A stretch of DNA of 64,000 nucleotides from positions 5,929,501 to 5,993,500 of the forward strand of contig NZ_JAHOOZ010000001.1 in assembly GCF_019075875.1 (NCBI RefSeq), read 5' to 3'. A model generated the notes under the pieces. The model worked only from the letters and a program-made list of their open reading frames with translations. It ran no database searches and was not told the origin of the DNA. The stretch comes from Novosphingobium sp. G106 (GTDB taxonomy: Bacteria > Pseudomonadota > Alphaproteobacteria > Sphingomonadales > Sphingomonadaceae). Of this stretch, positions 37,630 to 46,452 are shown in pieces. Positions within the stretch are counted from its first letter, which is position 1. Every line of letters begins with the position of its first letter. The position numbers and the translations under genes were made by a program.

Positions 37630-39456
37630 TTATTCCGCCGCGTCGCGCAGCGCGTCGACGCCCATCTCGCGGCGCAGAGCTTCGGTCGCGTCCCAGTCCA
37701 CCTCGAGGGTGTATTCGGACAGCGTGCCGGTCAGCACGACTCCGTACTTGTTGCGCGCGGCTTCGGGGCTGACGTATTCGTCGAGCACATCTTCCTTCAC
37801 CGCTTCCGGATCGCGCAGCAGGGGATATCCGAAGCCGCCGCCGCCGCCGTGCTGGTAAGCGATGACAGCGCCCGAAGGCAGCAGGTCGAAGGCCGTGTGG
37901 GCAATCCGCCGCTCGTTCTCCGAACCGACCTCGAAGTGATTGGTATAGGGGATCGCGTCGTCGCCGCCGCACATGCCGCTGAGCGGGTGGTCGGCCGAGA
38001 CCATCCAGGCCATCGCCGAAGTCGGCTTGAGCACCTGCTTGACGTTGAGCGAGCCCGGCTGGCCGCGCCACTGGCCGGCGCCGCCGCCGTCGGTGGTCAT
38101 TTCGCGGCTGATGTTGAGGATCGGGAAGCGGCTTTCCGCGTCCTCGGCCTCGGACAGGATCAGGCTGGCCAGCGCGCTGGGGCACGAACCCCAGCCGTCG
38201 ATACCTTCCACGGCCGAGACGTCCATCGAGCGGCAATCGACGCCCGCATCCATCCACAGCATGCCGTTGTCGTCATAGCCCATGACGGCGTTGGGCATGC
38301 CGATCTTGTAGAGCTGCGGCTGCGAGCGTTCGGGCGCGACGGCGCTGAGCGCGATGCAGACCGCTTCGGTGATTTCGCAGGCCGGGTGGAACGAGCCGAG
38401 CGCGGCCGGCCTGTTCGGCGGCGGCTGGGCGATGCAGCCTTCGGGAATGACGATCTCGACCGCGTTGAAGAAGCCTTCGTTCTTGACGATCGTCGGGTCC
38501 ATCGCCGCGACGACCTGGCACATGACGTAGGACCGGCTGTTGGCGAAGGTGTTCCACACGCCGACGAGGTCCTGGCGATCGTCGCAGCCGGTCAGGTCGA
38601 CGGTGAGCTGGTTGCCCGCCACCGTGCAGTTGACGTGGACCTTGATGTCCTTGGTGCCGGCGGTGTCGTGGTCGATCAGGACGGTCGCCTCGTAGGAGCC
38701 GTCGGGCCACTTCGACACTTCCTCGCGCACGCGGCGCTCGGTGTGCTCGATCGAGTGGTTGATGCCGGCCTTGATCGTTTCCGAACCCCACTTGCTGATC
38801 AGGTCGGCGATCATGCGGTTGGCATATTCGACGCCGCCGATCATCGCGGCGAGGTCACCCGCGAAAGTCGCGAAGCGGTTGTTGCGGACGACGAAGTCGA
38901 ACACGTCCTTGCGCAGTTCGCCACGGTGAACGAGCTTGAGGCAGGGGTAGATCACGCCTTCGGTGAAGATGTCGGTCGCTTCCAGGGTGAAGCCGCCGGG
39001 GTCCTTGCCGCCGGTGTCGCCCTGGTGCGCCTGCAGCGTCTGGATGCAGATCAGCTCGCCCTTGTCGTCATAGACCGGGCCGTAGACGCAGTAATCGGGC
39101 AGGTGGCCGCCACCGTGATCGGGATCGTTGGCGAGGAACACGTCGCCCGGACCCCAATCGTACTTGTCCTGGTTCATCAGGCCCCAGCGCGTCTCCATCT
39201 GGTTGACGAAGGTCAGGTGCGGGGTGCCCACCGCGCCCATCGCCAGGCGGCCGTGGCCGTCGACGATCGCGGCGTTGCGCTCGTTCGACTGGTTGATGAT
39301 CGGCGAGGAGGCGGCGCGGCCGAGGAAGGTCGCGCTCTCGAAGCAGACGGTTTCGAAGGCGCCGCGGATGATGTCCGCCGTGACCTGGTCGATCTCGACC
39401 GTGGTGGGCAGCGGATCGCGCTTGGCGGCAAGCTTGCGATTCAGCTCGTAGGACAT
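37630..39456 (-). CDS. hyuB: Hydantoinase/oxoprolinase family protein, B subunit
   Basis: A 608-residue B subunit, with TTVEIDQVTADIIRGAFET near the N-terminus and GDVFLANDPDHGGGHLPDY, the signature of this family. It pairs with the A subunit downstream. The likely role is ATP-dependent opening of a lactam or hydantoin ring, or carboxylation of a ketone. The two SDR genes and the aminotransferase nearby do not settle which. The ATG at 39456 follows a good upstream purine-rich site. Confidence 0.94.
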   Translation of the reverse strand: MSYELNRKLAAKRDPLPTTVEIDQVTADIIRGAFETVCFESATFLGRAASSPIINQSNERNAAIVDGHGRLAMGAVGTPHLTFVNQMETRWGLMNQDKYDWGPGDVFLANDPDHGGGHLPDYCVYGPVYDDKGELICIQTLQAHQGDTGGKDPGGFTLEATDIFTEGVIYPCLKLVHRGELRKDVFDFVVRNNRFATFAGDLAAMIGGVEYANRMIADLISKWGSETIKAGINHSIEHTERRVREEVSKWPDGSYEATVLIDHDTAGTKDIKVHVNCTVAGNQLTVDLTGCDDRQDLVGVWNTFANSRSYVMCQVVAAMDPTIVKNEGFFNAVEIVIPEGCIAQPPPNRPAALGSFHPACEITEAVCIALSAVAPERSQPQLYKIGMPNAVMGYDDNGMLWMDAGVDCRSMDVSAVEGIDGWGSCPSALASLILSEAEDAESRFPILNISREMTTDGGGAGQWRGQPGSLNVKQVLKPTSAMAWMVSADHPLSGMCGGDDAIPYTNHFEVGSENERRIAHTAFDLLPSGAVIAYQHGGGGGFGYPLLRDPEAVKEDVLDEYVSPEAARNKYGVVLTGTLSEYTLEVDWDATEALRREMGVDALRDAAE

Positions 39457-39573
39457 GGGCTGTGATCCTCTCTACCGGGCGCAATACGCCGCGGATCTGT
39501 TATTTGTCGCATAGCTAGCACGAGCGCCTTGCTCTCGACAAACCGCGCGGCAGGACAGGCAGAATGTGAAGCG

Positions 39574-40542
39574 TCAGGCACCCTGAGCGGCCATCGCCGC
39601 CTTCACTGCGGGGCCGAGGAAGGCGCTGCCCTCCTGGTCGCTCGACGTCGGGTTGGTCGCCTTTGCCAGATCCAGGATCGCGGGCAGGTTGTCGCGCACC
39701 AGTTCGGGTGTCAGCAAGTCGCCGAAGGGCGCCTGGAAACCTTCGCCGATCAGGATCGCCGACAGCGCCACACGGCCGCCGCCGACGGTCAGGACCTTGT
39801 GGTTGAGCTCGCATTCCTCCGAGGCGAGATAGACCGCCGCGGCCGAAGCGTGGCGGCAATCGAGCACGCCGGCCATAAGTTCCTTGTGCTGGCCCATGTC
39901 TTCGTCGCGGCTCTTGGTTTCCATCGCGTCGCCCATGCGGGTGTTGCCATAGGGTGAGATGACATTGGCCTTGATGCCCACCGGCTCGCCCGCGAGCGCG
40001 ATCGTCTGGGCGAGGCCGATGATCCCGGCCTTGGCCGCGCCATAGGCCGTCACCCAGGGATTGCCGCGCGTGCCGCCGGGCGAGGAGGTGAAGACCATGC
40101 GGCCATATTGCTGTGCCTGCATCACTTCGAAGGCCGCCTGGCTGACGAAGTAGGAGCCGAGCAGATGGACGGAGATCAGATCGCGCACCATGTCCTCGCT
40201 GTGGTCGAGGAAAGGGCGGCGGCGCAGGAAGCCGGCGTTGTTGACGACGATGTCGAGCCGGCCGAACGTGTCAACGGCCTGGGCGACCATGGCGCGGGCG
40301 TTTGCCGGTTCGTCGATAGTGAGCGTATTGGCGACGGCTTGGCCGCCAGCGGCCTCGATCTCACGAACGACGTTCATCGCCACGCTATCGTCGGCGCCTT
40401 CGCCGAACAACCCGCAGCCGAGATCGTTGACCACCACCTTGGCGCCGCGTGCCGCCAGTTCCAGCGCGTGGCTGCGCCCGAGCCCGCGCCCCGCGCCGGT
40501 GACCAGCGCCACGCGCCCGTCGAGTCTGATTTCGCCCGCCAT
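39574..40542 (-). CDS. SDR-family dehydrogenase (MFE-2-like)
   Basis: A 322-residue short-chain dehydrogenase. The cofactor motif is VTGAGRGLG, with the NNAG stretch and active site YGAAK intact. The sequence GRVALVTGAGRGLGRSHALE and ...GAKVVVNDLG is typical of the 3-hydroxyacyl-CoA dehydrogenase part of MFE-2 enzymes. The C-terminal extension (residues 240-322) is larger than in simple SDRs. It likely oxidises an acyl-CoA or alcohol intermediate. The start is the ATG at 40542. Confidence 0.9.
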   Translation of the reverse strand: MAGEIRLDGRVALVTGAGRGLGRSHALELAARGAKVVVNDLGCGLFGEGADDSVAMNVVREIEAAGGQAVANTLTIDEPANARAMVAQAVDTFGRLDIVVNNAGFLRRRPFLDHSEDMVRDLISVHLLGSYFVSQAAFEVMQAQQYGRMVFTSSPGGTRGNPWVTAYGAAKAGIIGLAQTIALAGEPVGIKANVISPYGNTRMGDAMETKSRDEDMGQHKELMAGVLDCRHASAAAVYLASEECELNHKVLTVGGGRVALSAILIGEGFQAPFGDLLTPELVRDNLPAILDLAKATNPTSSDQEGSAFLGPAVKAAMAAQGA

Positions 40543-40613
40543 CGATCTCTCCCGCTTTGCGTTTCCGGCGCAGCGTATATAGCCGGCAACCGGATTCAAC
40601 GATCGAGGCCCCA

Positions 40614-41771
40614 ATGCACTCCGTCTATGCCTCCATGGACACGACGATCTTCGAGCATATGTCGGGCCTCGCGCGCGAGCTGGGCGCGATCAACCTGGGG
40701 CAGGGCTTTCCCGACGAGGCCGGCCCGTCTGACGTCATAGCCGCCGCGGCGCGGGCGCTGACCCAGAAATCCAACCAGTATCCGCCGGGTGCCGGTCTGC
40801 CCGAGCTGCGCGACGCGATCGGCGCTTTCTATGCGCGGCGGCAGGGGGTGGAGTTCTCACGCGAAGAGGTGATCGTCACTTCGGGCGCGACCGAGGCGAT
40901 CGCGGCGGCCATCCTGGCGCTCGTCGAGCCGGGCGACGAGGTGATCCTCTTCCAGCCGGCCTATGACGCCTATGCGCCGATGGTGCGAAGGTCGGGCGGG
41001 GTGCCAGTCTCGGTGGCGCTGACCCCGCCCGGTTGGCGCTATGATGCTGGAATGCTTGAGGTAGCATTAACGACGCGCAGCAAACTGTTGATCCTGAATG
41101 ACCCGCTCAATCCAGCGGGCACCGCGGCGAGCGAAGCGGAACTGGCGGCGATCGCCGAAATCTGCGTGCGGCACGATCTCTACGCGATCTGCGACGAGGT
41201 CTGGGAGGAGGTCCGCTTCGACGGCGCGCCGCACCGCTCGCTGCTGAGCTTTCCCGGCATGCGCGAGCGGGCGGTGAAGATCGGCTCGGCGGGCAAGCTG
41301 TTCGGGCTGACCGGCTGGAAGATCGGCTGGATGTGCGCCGGGGCTGAAATGGCCAGGGGGCTGGCGCGCGCGCACCAGTTCCTGACGTTCACTTCGCCGC
41401 CGGCGCTGCAATGGGCCGTGGCCGAAGGACTGGCCAAGCCTGACGCATGGTTCGCCGCGCAGCAGGCCGGCTGGGCGACCTCGCGCGGGCGGCTGAAACA
41501 GGGGCTGGAGCAGGCGGGCTATGTGGTGCTGCCCAATGCCGCGACCTGGTTCCTCTGCGTCGATCTCGCCGCTTCGGGGATCATGCTCGACGACCGTACC
41601 TTCAGCGAGCGCGCCGTGCGCCAGGCAGGCGTCGCCTCGATCCCGGTCTCAGCGCTGTTCGAGGGCGATGGCCCGCGCCATGTCGTGCGCTTCTGCTTCA
41701 CCAAGTCCGACGCGACGCTCGACGAAGCTGTCGAGAGGCTCGCCGCATTTCGCCGGAGTCTGACAGCCTAG
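40614..41771 (+). CDS. Class I/II PLP-dependent aminotransferase
   Basis: A 385-residue aminotransferase. The PLP-binding Lys lies in GSAGKLFGLTGWKIGW, which resembles kynurenine/glutamine aminotransferases. Other conserved elements are NLGQGFPDEAGP, YPPGAGLPELRDAI, the PLP-ring stacking region VTSGATEAIAA, and NDPLNPAG. It transfers an amino group between an amino acid and a 2-oxo acid; exact specificity is unknown. The ATG at 40614 is in frame with an upstream-open stretch; it matches family starts. Confidence 0.9.
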   Translation: MHSVYASMDTTIFEHMSGLARELGAINLGQGFPDEAGPSDVIAAAARALTQKSNQYPPGAGLPELRDAIGAFYARRQGVEFSREEVIVTSGATEAIAAAILALVEPGDEVILFQPAYDAYAPMVRRSGGVPVSVALTPPGWRYDAGMLEVALTTRSKLLILNDPLNPAGTAASEAELAAIAEICVRHDLYAICDEVWEEVRFDGAPHRSLLSFPGMRERAVKIGSAGKLFGLTGWKIGWMCAGAEMARGLARAHQFLTFTSPPALQWAVAEGLAKPDAWFAAQQAGWATSRGRLKQGLEQAGYVVLPNAATWFLCVDLAASGIMLDDRTFSERAVRQAGVASIPVSALFEGDGPRHVVRFCFTKSDATLDEAVERLAAFRRSLTA

Positions 41772-42160
41772 GGCGCCGTCGTTCCTAACCCGGTGCTCAG
41801 GTTCCCCGAGAACACAAGGTTGGTAGTGGGGTCGGAGAGCCTGCTGCTCTCGGCCGGCCGGATGTTCAAGCCCAGCGGAAGCTCGGGCGTGGTTGTCCTG
41901 AGCTCGGTCTCGGTCGGCCGAACGATCTGCGATATATCCGCGTGCCTGTCGTCCTGCTGGTCCCGTTCGGCGGGCTGCTCCGATTTCGCCGCTTTCTCGC
42001 CCGGTTCTCGATCCTCGATCGCTGCGGGCGCGGCTGACTGGCGCAACACCGCGTCGTCCAGCGGCGCGAGTTCCGTCGCCAGTAGGGGCGAGGTCACGAA
42101 AGATTGGACGAGCAGCGCGATACCGGCCGCAAGGACCCTGTCTGGCTTGGATGGAAACAA
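41768..42160 (-). CDS. Small exported protein, function unknown
   Basis: A 130-residue frame with an N-terminal hydrophobic signal (LAAGIALLVQSFVTSPLLATE) followed by a charged, proline-rich, low-complexity body. No family is recognised. It overlaps the aminotransferase stop by 4 bases in convergent orientation. The codon pattern suits the genome but could be partly a shadow. Confidence 0.45.
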   Translation of the reverse strand: MFPSKPDRVLAAGIALLVQSFVTSPLLATELAPLDDAVLRQSAAPAAIEDREPGEKAAKSEQPAERDQQDDRHADISQIVRPTETELRTTTPELPLGLNIRPAESSRLSDPTTNLVFSGNLSTGLGTTAP

Positions 42161-42282
42161 GTCAGCGATCTCCGGTCTGTTGGCTGCCCCCCCGCCAATG
42201 AACCAAATTTCCAGAGCTTGCCCCGAATAGCAGGGCTGTCGGGGACGAGTCCATCGCCGGGCGGCGTTACCGTATTTTCCGG

Positions 42283-42294
42283 TAACCGCGGTTA
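42283..42294. repeat. Perfect 12-bp palindrome
   Basis: TAACCGCGGTTA lies 6 bases past the stop of the following minus-strand SDR, next to a TTACCG/CGGTAA hairpin (42267-42285). It may be part of a terminator or a regulatory element for the small exported protein. Confidence 0.3.
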
Positions 42295-42300
42295 GCTAAC

Positions 42301-43038
42301 TCAAGCGTTGAGGCCACCGTTCACGCTGATGATCTGGCCGGTGATCTTGGCCGCGCCCGGGCCGCAGAGGAAGACGGTGACCGGCGCGATGTCGGCGGCA
42401 GTGGGCAGTCCCAGACCGGCGCGCTTGGCCGCCGTGGCCATCCGTTCCGAGCCCATCATCTCGGCCGTGCGGCTTTCGAGGATATAGCTTGGCGAGATCG
42501 CATGGACGCGGATGCCGTCGCGAGCCGCCTCGACCGCGAGGTTGCGCACGAAGCCGATCTCGGCCGCGCGGGCCGAGCCGACGATCGTCTGGCGCGGCGC
42601 GGCGAACTTGCCTGCGTCCGAGATGAAGCCGATCAGCGTGCCGCCGCGCTCCGCCAGATGCGGATAGGCGGCATGGGCGAGCCGCTGAAACCACGAGGCT
42701 GAATGGTGGTAGAAGGCCGTGTACTGTTCGGGCGTGGTTTCCTTGAACAGCCCGGTCAGCTTGCCTTGGCGCGGGCCGGTTGAGACACAGTCGACCACCG
42801 CGTCGATCCGGCCGAACTTTGTGTAGGCGCCGGTAACGATGCGCTGCGCGGCGTCATCGTCCGCGACGTCGCAGGCTACCGTCTCGGCCTGCGTGGTGGC
42901 GCGCAGGAGCGCGGCCTGAGCCTCCAGCTTGTCGGCGTTGCGGCCGTGGAGCGCCACGGCCCAGCCGTTCGCCGCGGCCTCGATCGCGACGGCCTCGCCG
43001 ACCGAGCCGGTGGCGCCGGTGACCAGCATGACGGGCAT
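42301..43038 (-). CDS. SDR-family protein with altered active site
   Basis: A 245-residue SDR. The Rossmann motif VTGATGSVG is present. The catalytic Tyr-x-x-x-Lys region reads VGSAR where active enzymes have YxxxK, so both Tyr and Lys appear to be replaced. The start at 43038 lies one base after the dnaB stop (TGAGATG), implying translational coupling. An earlier in-frame ATG at 43059 overlaps dnaB. The role is unknown; it may bind NAD(P) without classical dehydrogenase activity. Confidence 0.8.
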   Translation of the reverse strand: MPVMLVTGATGSVGEAVAIEAAANGWAVALHGRNADKLEAQAALLRATTQAETVACDVADDDAAQRIVTGAYTKFGRIDAVVDCVSTGPRQGKLTGLFKETTPEQYTAFYHHSASWFQRLAHAAYPHLAERGGTLIGFISDAGKFAAPRQTIVGSARAAEIGFVRNLAVEAARDGIRVHAISPSYILESRTAEMMGSERMATAAKRAGLGLPTAADIAPVTVFLCGPGAAKITGQIISVNGGLNA

Positions 43039-43039
43039 C

Positions 43040-44572
43040 TCACTCACCGCCGTCGTCATAGCCCTGTCCGCGCATGTCATCGGGCGCGAGGTCGGAGAAT
43101 TTCGTGATCCGCGCCTCGAAGCGCATGCGCACGCGGCCGGTCGAGCCGTGGCGCTGCTTGGCCACGATCAGTTCGGCGAGGCCGGTGACCTGCTCCATCT
43201 TCGCGCACCATTCATCCCACTTGGCGCGAACGTCGGCCGAATCGTTATCGGTCGGCATCTTGGGCTCGGTCGCGTTGACGTAGTAGTCCTCGCGGAAGAC
43301 GAACCAGACCATGTCCGCGTCCTGCTCGATCGAGCCCGATTCGCGCAGGTCGGAGAGCATCGGCCGCTTGTCCTCGCGCTGCTCGACCGCACGGCTGAGC
43401 TGCGAGAGCGCGATCACCGGGCAGGAAAGCTCCTTGGCCAGGGTCTTGAGGCCGCGGCTGATTTCCGAGATTTCGTTGACGCGGTTGTCGTTGGCGCGGC
43501 CCGTGCCCTGGAGCAGCTGCAGGTAGTCGACGACGATCAGGCCGATGTTGTGGCGCCGCTTCAATCGCCGCGCGCGGGTGCGCAGCGCGGCGATGGTCAG
43601 CGCCGGGGTGTCGTCGATGTAGAGCGGCAGTTCGGCGAGGCGCTGGCTGGCATAGGACAGCTGCTGGAAATCCTCGCGGCTGATCTTGCCCATGCGCAGC
43701 GATTCGGAACTGATGCCCGACTGCTCGGCAAGGATACGCGTGGCGAGCTGGTCGGCACTCATTTCCAGGCTGAAGAAGGCCGTGGCGGCGCCGATCGACT
43801 TCGCGTCCTCGATGCCGTCGACGCGGTCGCGGCGCATGCGTTCGGCGGCGTTGAAGGCGATGTTGGTGGCGAGCGAGGTCTTGCCCATGCCCGGACGCCC
43901 GGCAAGGATGATAAGGTCGGAATCGTGCAGGCCGCCGATCTTCTGGTTGATTGAATCCAGACCGGTCGTCTTGCCCGAGACGTGGCCGCCCGAATTCAGC
44001 GCCTTTTCGATCCCGGCGATCGCGACCTTGGTGGCCGTGGCGAAGCCCTTGGCCTCATTGGCCGTGCCGGCGCCTTCGGCCACGGCATAGAGCGAGGCTT
44101 CGGCGCGCTCGATCTGCTGCATCGGCGCGACCGATTCGGACGTGTCCATCGCCGCTTCGACCAGCCCGCGGCCGACCGAGACCAGTTCGCGCAGCAACGC
44201 CAGGTCGTAGATCTGCTCGGCCAGCTCGCGCGGGGCGAGCAGGCCCTGGCCATCTGCGGTCAGCCGGGCGAGGTAGGTCAGCCCGCCGAGCTCCTTCAGC
44301 GTCTCGTCCGATTCGAAATAAGGCCGCAAGGTCACCGGCGTGACCACGGCGGCGCGGTCCATCAGCTGGGTCAACCGCTCGAAGATGCGCGAATGCGCGG
44401 GCTCGAAGAAATGCGCCGGCGAAAGCTGGACCGGCAGTTCCTCCATGACCCGGTTGTCGATCAGCACCGCGCCCAGGAATGCGGCCTCGGCCTCGACGTT
44501 GGCGGGCAGCGTGCGCTGGGCGATTCCGGGCACCAGATCGGCATCGCGGGAGAGGACTTGGAGGTCGTTCAT
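43040..44572 (-). CDS. dnaB: Replicative DNA helicase
   Basis: A 510-residue DnaB. The N-terminal primase-interaction domain (PANVEAEAAFLGAVL) is followed by the RecA-like core with Walker A GRPGMGKTS, and GLIVVDYLQLLQGTGRANDN for Walker B and the following loop. It unwinds DNA ahead of the replication fork as a hexamer. The divergent UPF0262 gene starts 128 bases away. The downstream SDR gene is translationally coupled. Confidence 0.98.
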   Translation of the reverse strand: MNDLQVLSRDADLVPGIAQRTLPANVEAEAAFLGAVLIDNRVMEELPVQLSPAHFFEPAHSRIFERLTQLMDRAAVVTPVTLRPYFESDETLKELGGLTYLARLTADGQGLLAPRELAEQIYDLALLRELVSVGRGLVEAAMDTSESVAPMQQIERAEASLYAVAEGAGTANEAKGFATATKVAIAGIEKALNSGGHVSGKTTGLDSINQKIGGLHDSDLIILAGRPGMGKTSLATNIAFNAAERMRRDRVDGIEDAKSIGAATAFFSLEMSADQLATRILAEQSGISSESLRMGKISREDFQQLSYASQRLAELPLYIDDTPALTIAALRTRARRLKRRHNIGLIVVDYLQLLQGTGRANDNRVNEISEISRGLKTLAKELSCPVIALSQLSRAVEQREDKRPMLSDLRESGSIEQDADMVWFVFREDYYVNATEPKMPTDNDSADVRAKWDEWCAKMEQVTGLAELIVAKQRHGSTGRVRMRFEARITKFSDLAPDDMRGQGYDDGGE

Positions 44573-44700
44573 AAGCGGGCCTCAATGCGCTTTTGCGAGT
44601 CCGCCATCAAGCGTCCGTCGAGGCGGATTTCTTCCACAGGCTGTTGATGATACTGACACACTTGCCGGTTCTTGCTGCATTTGCGAATGCTGCGCCCGCA

Positions 44701-45183
44701 ATGACCGCTGCGCGCATCACCCATATCGAGCTCGACGAGGCCACGATCCTCTGGCGCAATGCCGATATCGAGCAGGAACGGCGGATCGCGATCTTCGATC
44801 TGAAGGAGGAAAACCTCTTCCGCCCGCTGCGCTCGCATGCGGCGGGCCATGCCGGTCCTTACCACTTGAGGCTGTCTGTCAGCGACGGGCGGCTGGTGCT
44901 TGAAATCTCAGACGAAAGCGGTGTGCCTCTAGAGACTCTGGTGCTCGGTCTCGGCCGTTTCCGCCGGCCGATCCGCGACTATTTCGCGATCTGCGATTCC
45001 TACTACCAGGCGATCCGCAAGGCCACCGCCAACGAGATCGAAACGATCGACATGGCCCGCCGCGGCGTCCACAACGAGGCAGCCGAGCTGCTGCTCGAGC
45101 GCCTCGACGGAAAAGTGGAAACCGACTTCGCCACGGCGCGGCGGCTCTTTACCCTGATCTGCGTGCTGCATATCAGGGGCTAG
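44701..45183 (+). CDS. UPF0262 family protein
   Basis: A 160-residue protein matching the alphaproteobacterial UPF0262 family: ITHIELDEATILWRNADIEQ, ERRIAIFDLKEENLFRP and a central YHLRLSVSDGRL. No biochemical role is established. The ATG at 44701 fits the family start. A GH25-like gene follows after 31 bases on the same strand. Confidence 0.9.
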   Translation: MTAARITHIELDEATILWRNADIEQERRIAIFDLKEENLFRPLRSHAAGHAGPYHLRLSVSDGRLVLEISDESGVPLETLVLGLGRFRRPIRDYFAICDSYYQAIRKATANEIETIDMARRGVHNEAAELLLERLDGKVETDFATARRLFTLICVLHIRG

Positions 45184-45214
45184 GGGACTTCGGGTCGGTA
45201 TCGGGAACACGCGC

Positions 45215-45913
45215 ATGGCGAAGAGGCGGGGTAGCCGCACGCAGTTGCGGCTGCTGGGAGCGGCATTGCTGATCCTCCTCATTGGCGGCGGCTACGGCTG
45301 GTGGCACCTCCATCACTGGCGGCCTGAGCGCGCGGTCTTCCGCGTCCAGGGCGTCGAGATCGGCGCCGAGGACGGCAATGTCGACTGGAAGGCGGTCAAG
45401 GCGGTGGGCGCCGATTTCGTCTATATCGACGCCAGCGCCAGCGCCTTCGCGCGCGATCCGATGTTCATCGACAACCTCGCCGGCGCGCGCGGCGCCAGGC
45501 TGCAGGTCGGTGCACTGCATCGCTACGATCCTTGCCAGCCGGCCGACAAGCAGGCCGCCAATTTCGTCACCGTCGTTCCGCGCGATGCGACCATGCTGCC
45601 GCCCGCCGTCGAGCTCGATCGTCTGGCCGACGATTGCCCGGTCAAGGTCAGTGACGCCGCGATCGAGAGCGAGCTGACGACGTTCCTCAACCAGGTCGAG
45701 ACGCACACCGGAAAGGCCGCGCTGCTCAAGGTCACCGACCTGTTCGAGAAGCGCTATCACATCGCCGGCCGGATCGACCGCAACCTTTGGCTTGTGCGCA
45801 ACCGCTTCCAGCCCGACTATGCGGGGCGGCCCTGGACGCTGTGGACGGCCAACGATGCGCTGTCGAGCGAGGCCGGCGCGGAGGACCTGCGATGGGTGGT
45901 GCTGCAGCCGTGA
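45215..45913 (+). CDS. GH25-like muramidase with altered acidic residues
   Basis: A 232-residue membrane-anchored or exported protein: an N-terminal hydrophobic segment (LRLLGAALLILLIGGGYGWW), then a GH25-like barrel. The GH25 start motif, normally GIDVS, reads GVEIGAEDGNVDW; the DxE pair region reads PPAVELDRLADDC. Catalytic acids are thus Glu/Asp swapped relative to usual GH25. It may cleave peptidoglycan poorly or not at all. Its stop overlaps the cytidine deaminase start. Confidence 0.72.
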   Translation: MAKRRGSRTQLRLLGAALLILLIGGGYGWWHLHHWRPERAVFRVQGVEIGAEDGNVDWKAVKAVGADFVYIDASASAFARDPMFIDNLAGARGARLQVGALHRYDPCQPADKQAANFVTVVPRDATMLPPAVELDRLADDCPVKVSDAAIESELTTFLNQVETHTGKAALLKVTDLFEKRYHIAGRIDRNLWLVRNRFQPDYAGRPWTLWTANDALSSEAGAEDLRWVVLQP

Positions 45914-46332
45914 TGCCAGACCGCGATGCCCTGATCGCCGCAGCCCGCGCCGCCGCGGTACAGGCCTATGCGCCCTATTCGAACTTCCACGTTGGCGCGG
46001 CGCTGGCTTTCGCCGACGGCAGCGTGGTCACCGGCAGCAATGTCGAGAACGCGAGCTACGGCCTGTCGCTCTGCGCCGAGACCGTGGCAGCCGCGAGCGC
46101 GATGAACGCCGGCCGTCGCGGCGGGCTGGTCGCAGTGGCGGTGATCGGCGGCAAGCCAGGGGGAGGGCCGGCGACGGTCACGCCTTGCGGCCGCTGCCGG
46201 CAGGTGCTGAACGAATTGGCGCAGCTCGGCGGGACCGATCCGCTCATCTGGTGTGCGGGCGGGGAAGAGGTGCTGGAACTGCGCCTGTCCGAACTGCTGC
46301 CGCATGCATTTGGGCCTGCCAACCTGGACTGA
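45913..46332 (+). CDS. cdd: Cytidine deaminase
   Basis: A 139-residue zinc deaminase converting cytidine/deoxycytidine to uridine/deoxyuridine in pyrimidine salvage. The catalytic Glu and zinc ligands are in CAET and PCGRC, with the substrate motif NVENASYGLSLCAE. I start at the ATG at 45913, overlapping the GH25-like stop by one base; an in-frame GTG precedes it directly and an ATG at 45892 is less likely. Confidence 0.95.
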   Translation: MPDRDALIAAARAAAVQAYAPYSNFHVGAALAFADGSVVTGSNVENASYGLSLCAETVAAASAMNAGRRGGLVAVAVIGGKPGGGPATVTPCGRCRQVLNELAQLGGTDPLIWCAGGEEVLELRLSELLPHAFGPANLD

Positions 46333-46452
46333 ACCGGAACACCGGGCCCCTCGCAATCACGAAAGCAGGTGTGATAAGGCACGAGCCGCTGGACAACGGC
46401 TGCGGTCTCAATATGGTCCAGCCGGTATCAATAATCAGTGGAGAGATCGGCA

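Noticed and set aside
37496..38257. Upstream extension of the hyuA frame
   Set aside because: It overlaps hyuB in another frame and crosses hairpins; the family start MSYRIGIDIGG is well supported at 37495.
37585..39465. 626-residue frame antisense to hyuB
   Set aside because: Same effect; its composition is Arg/Asp/Val repeats typical of shadow frames.
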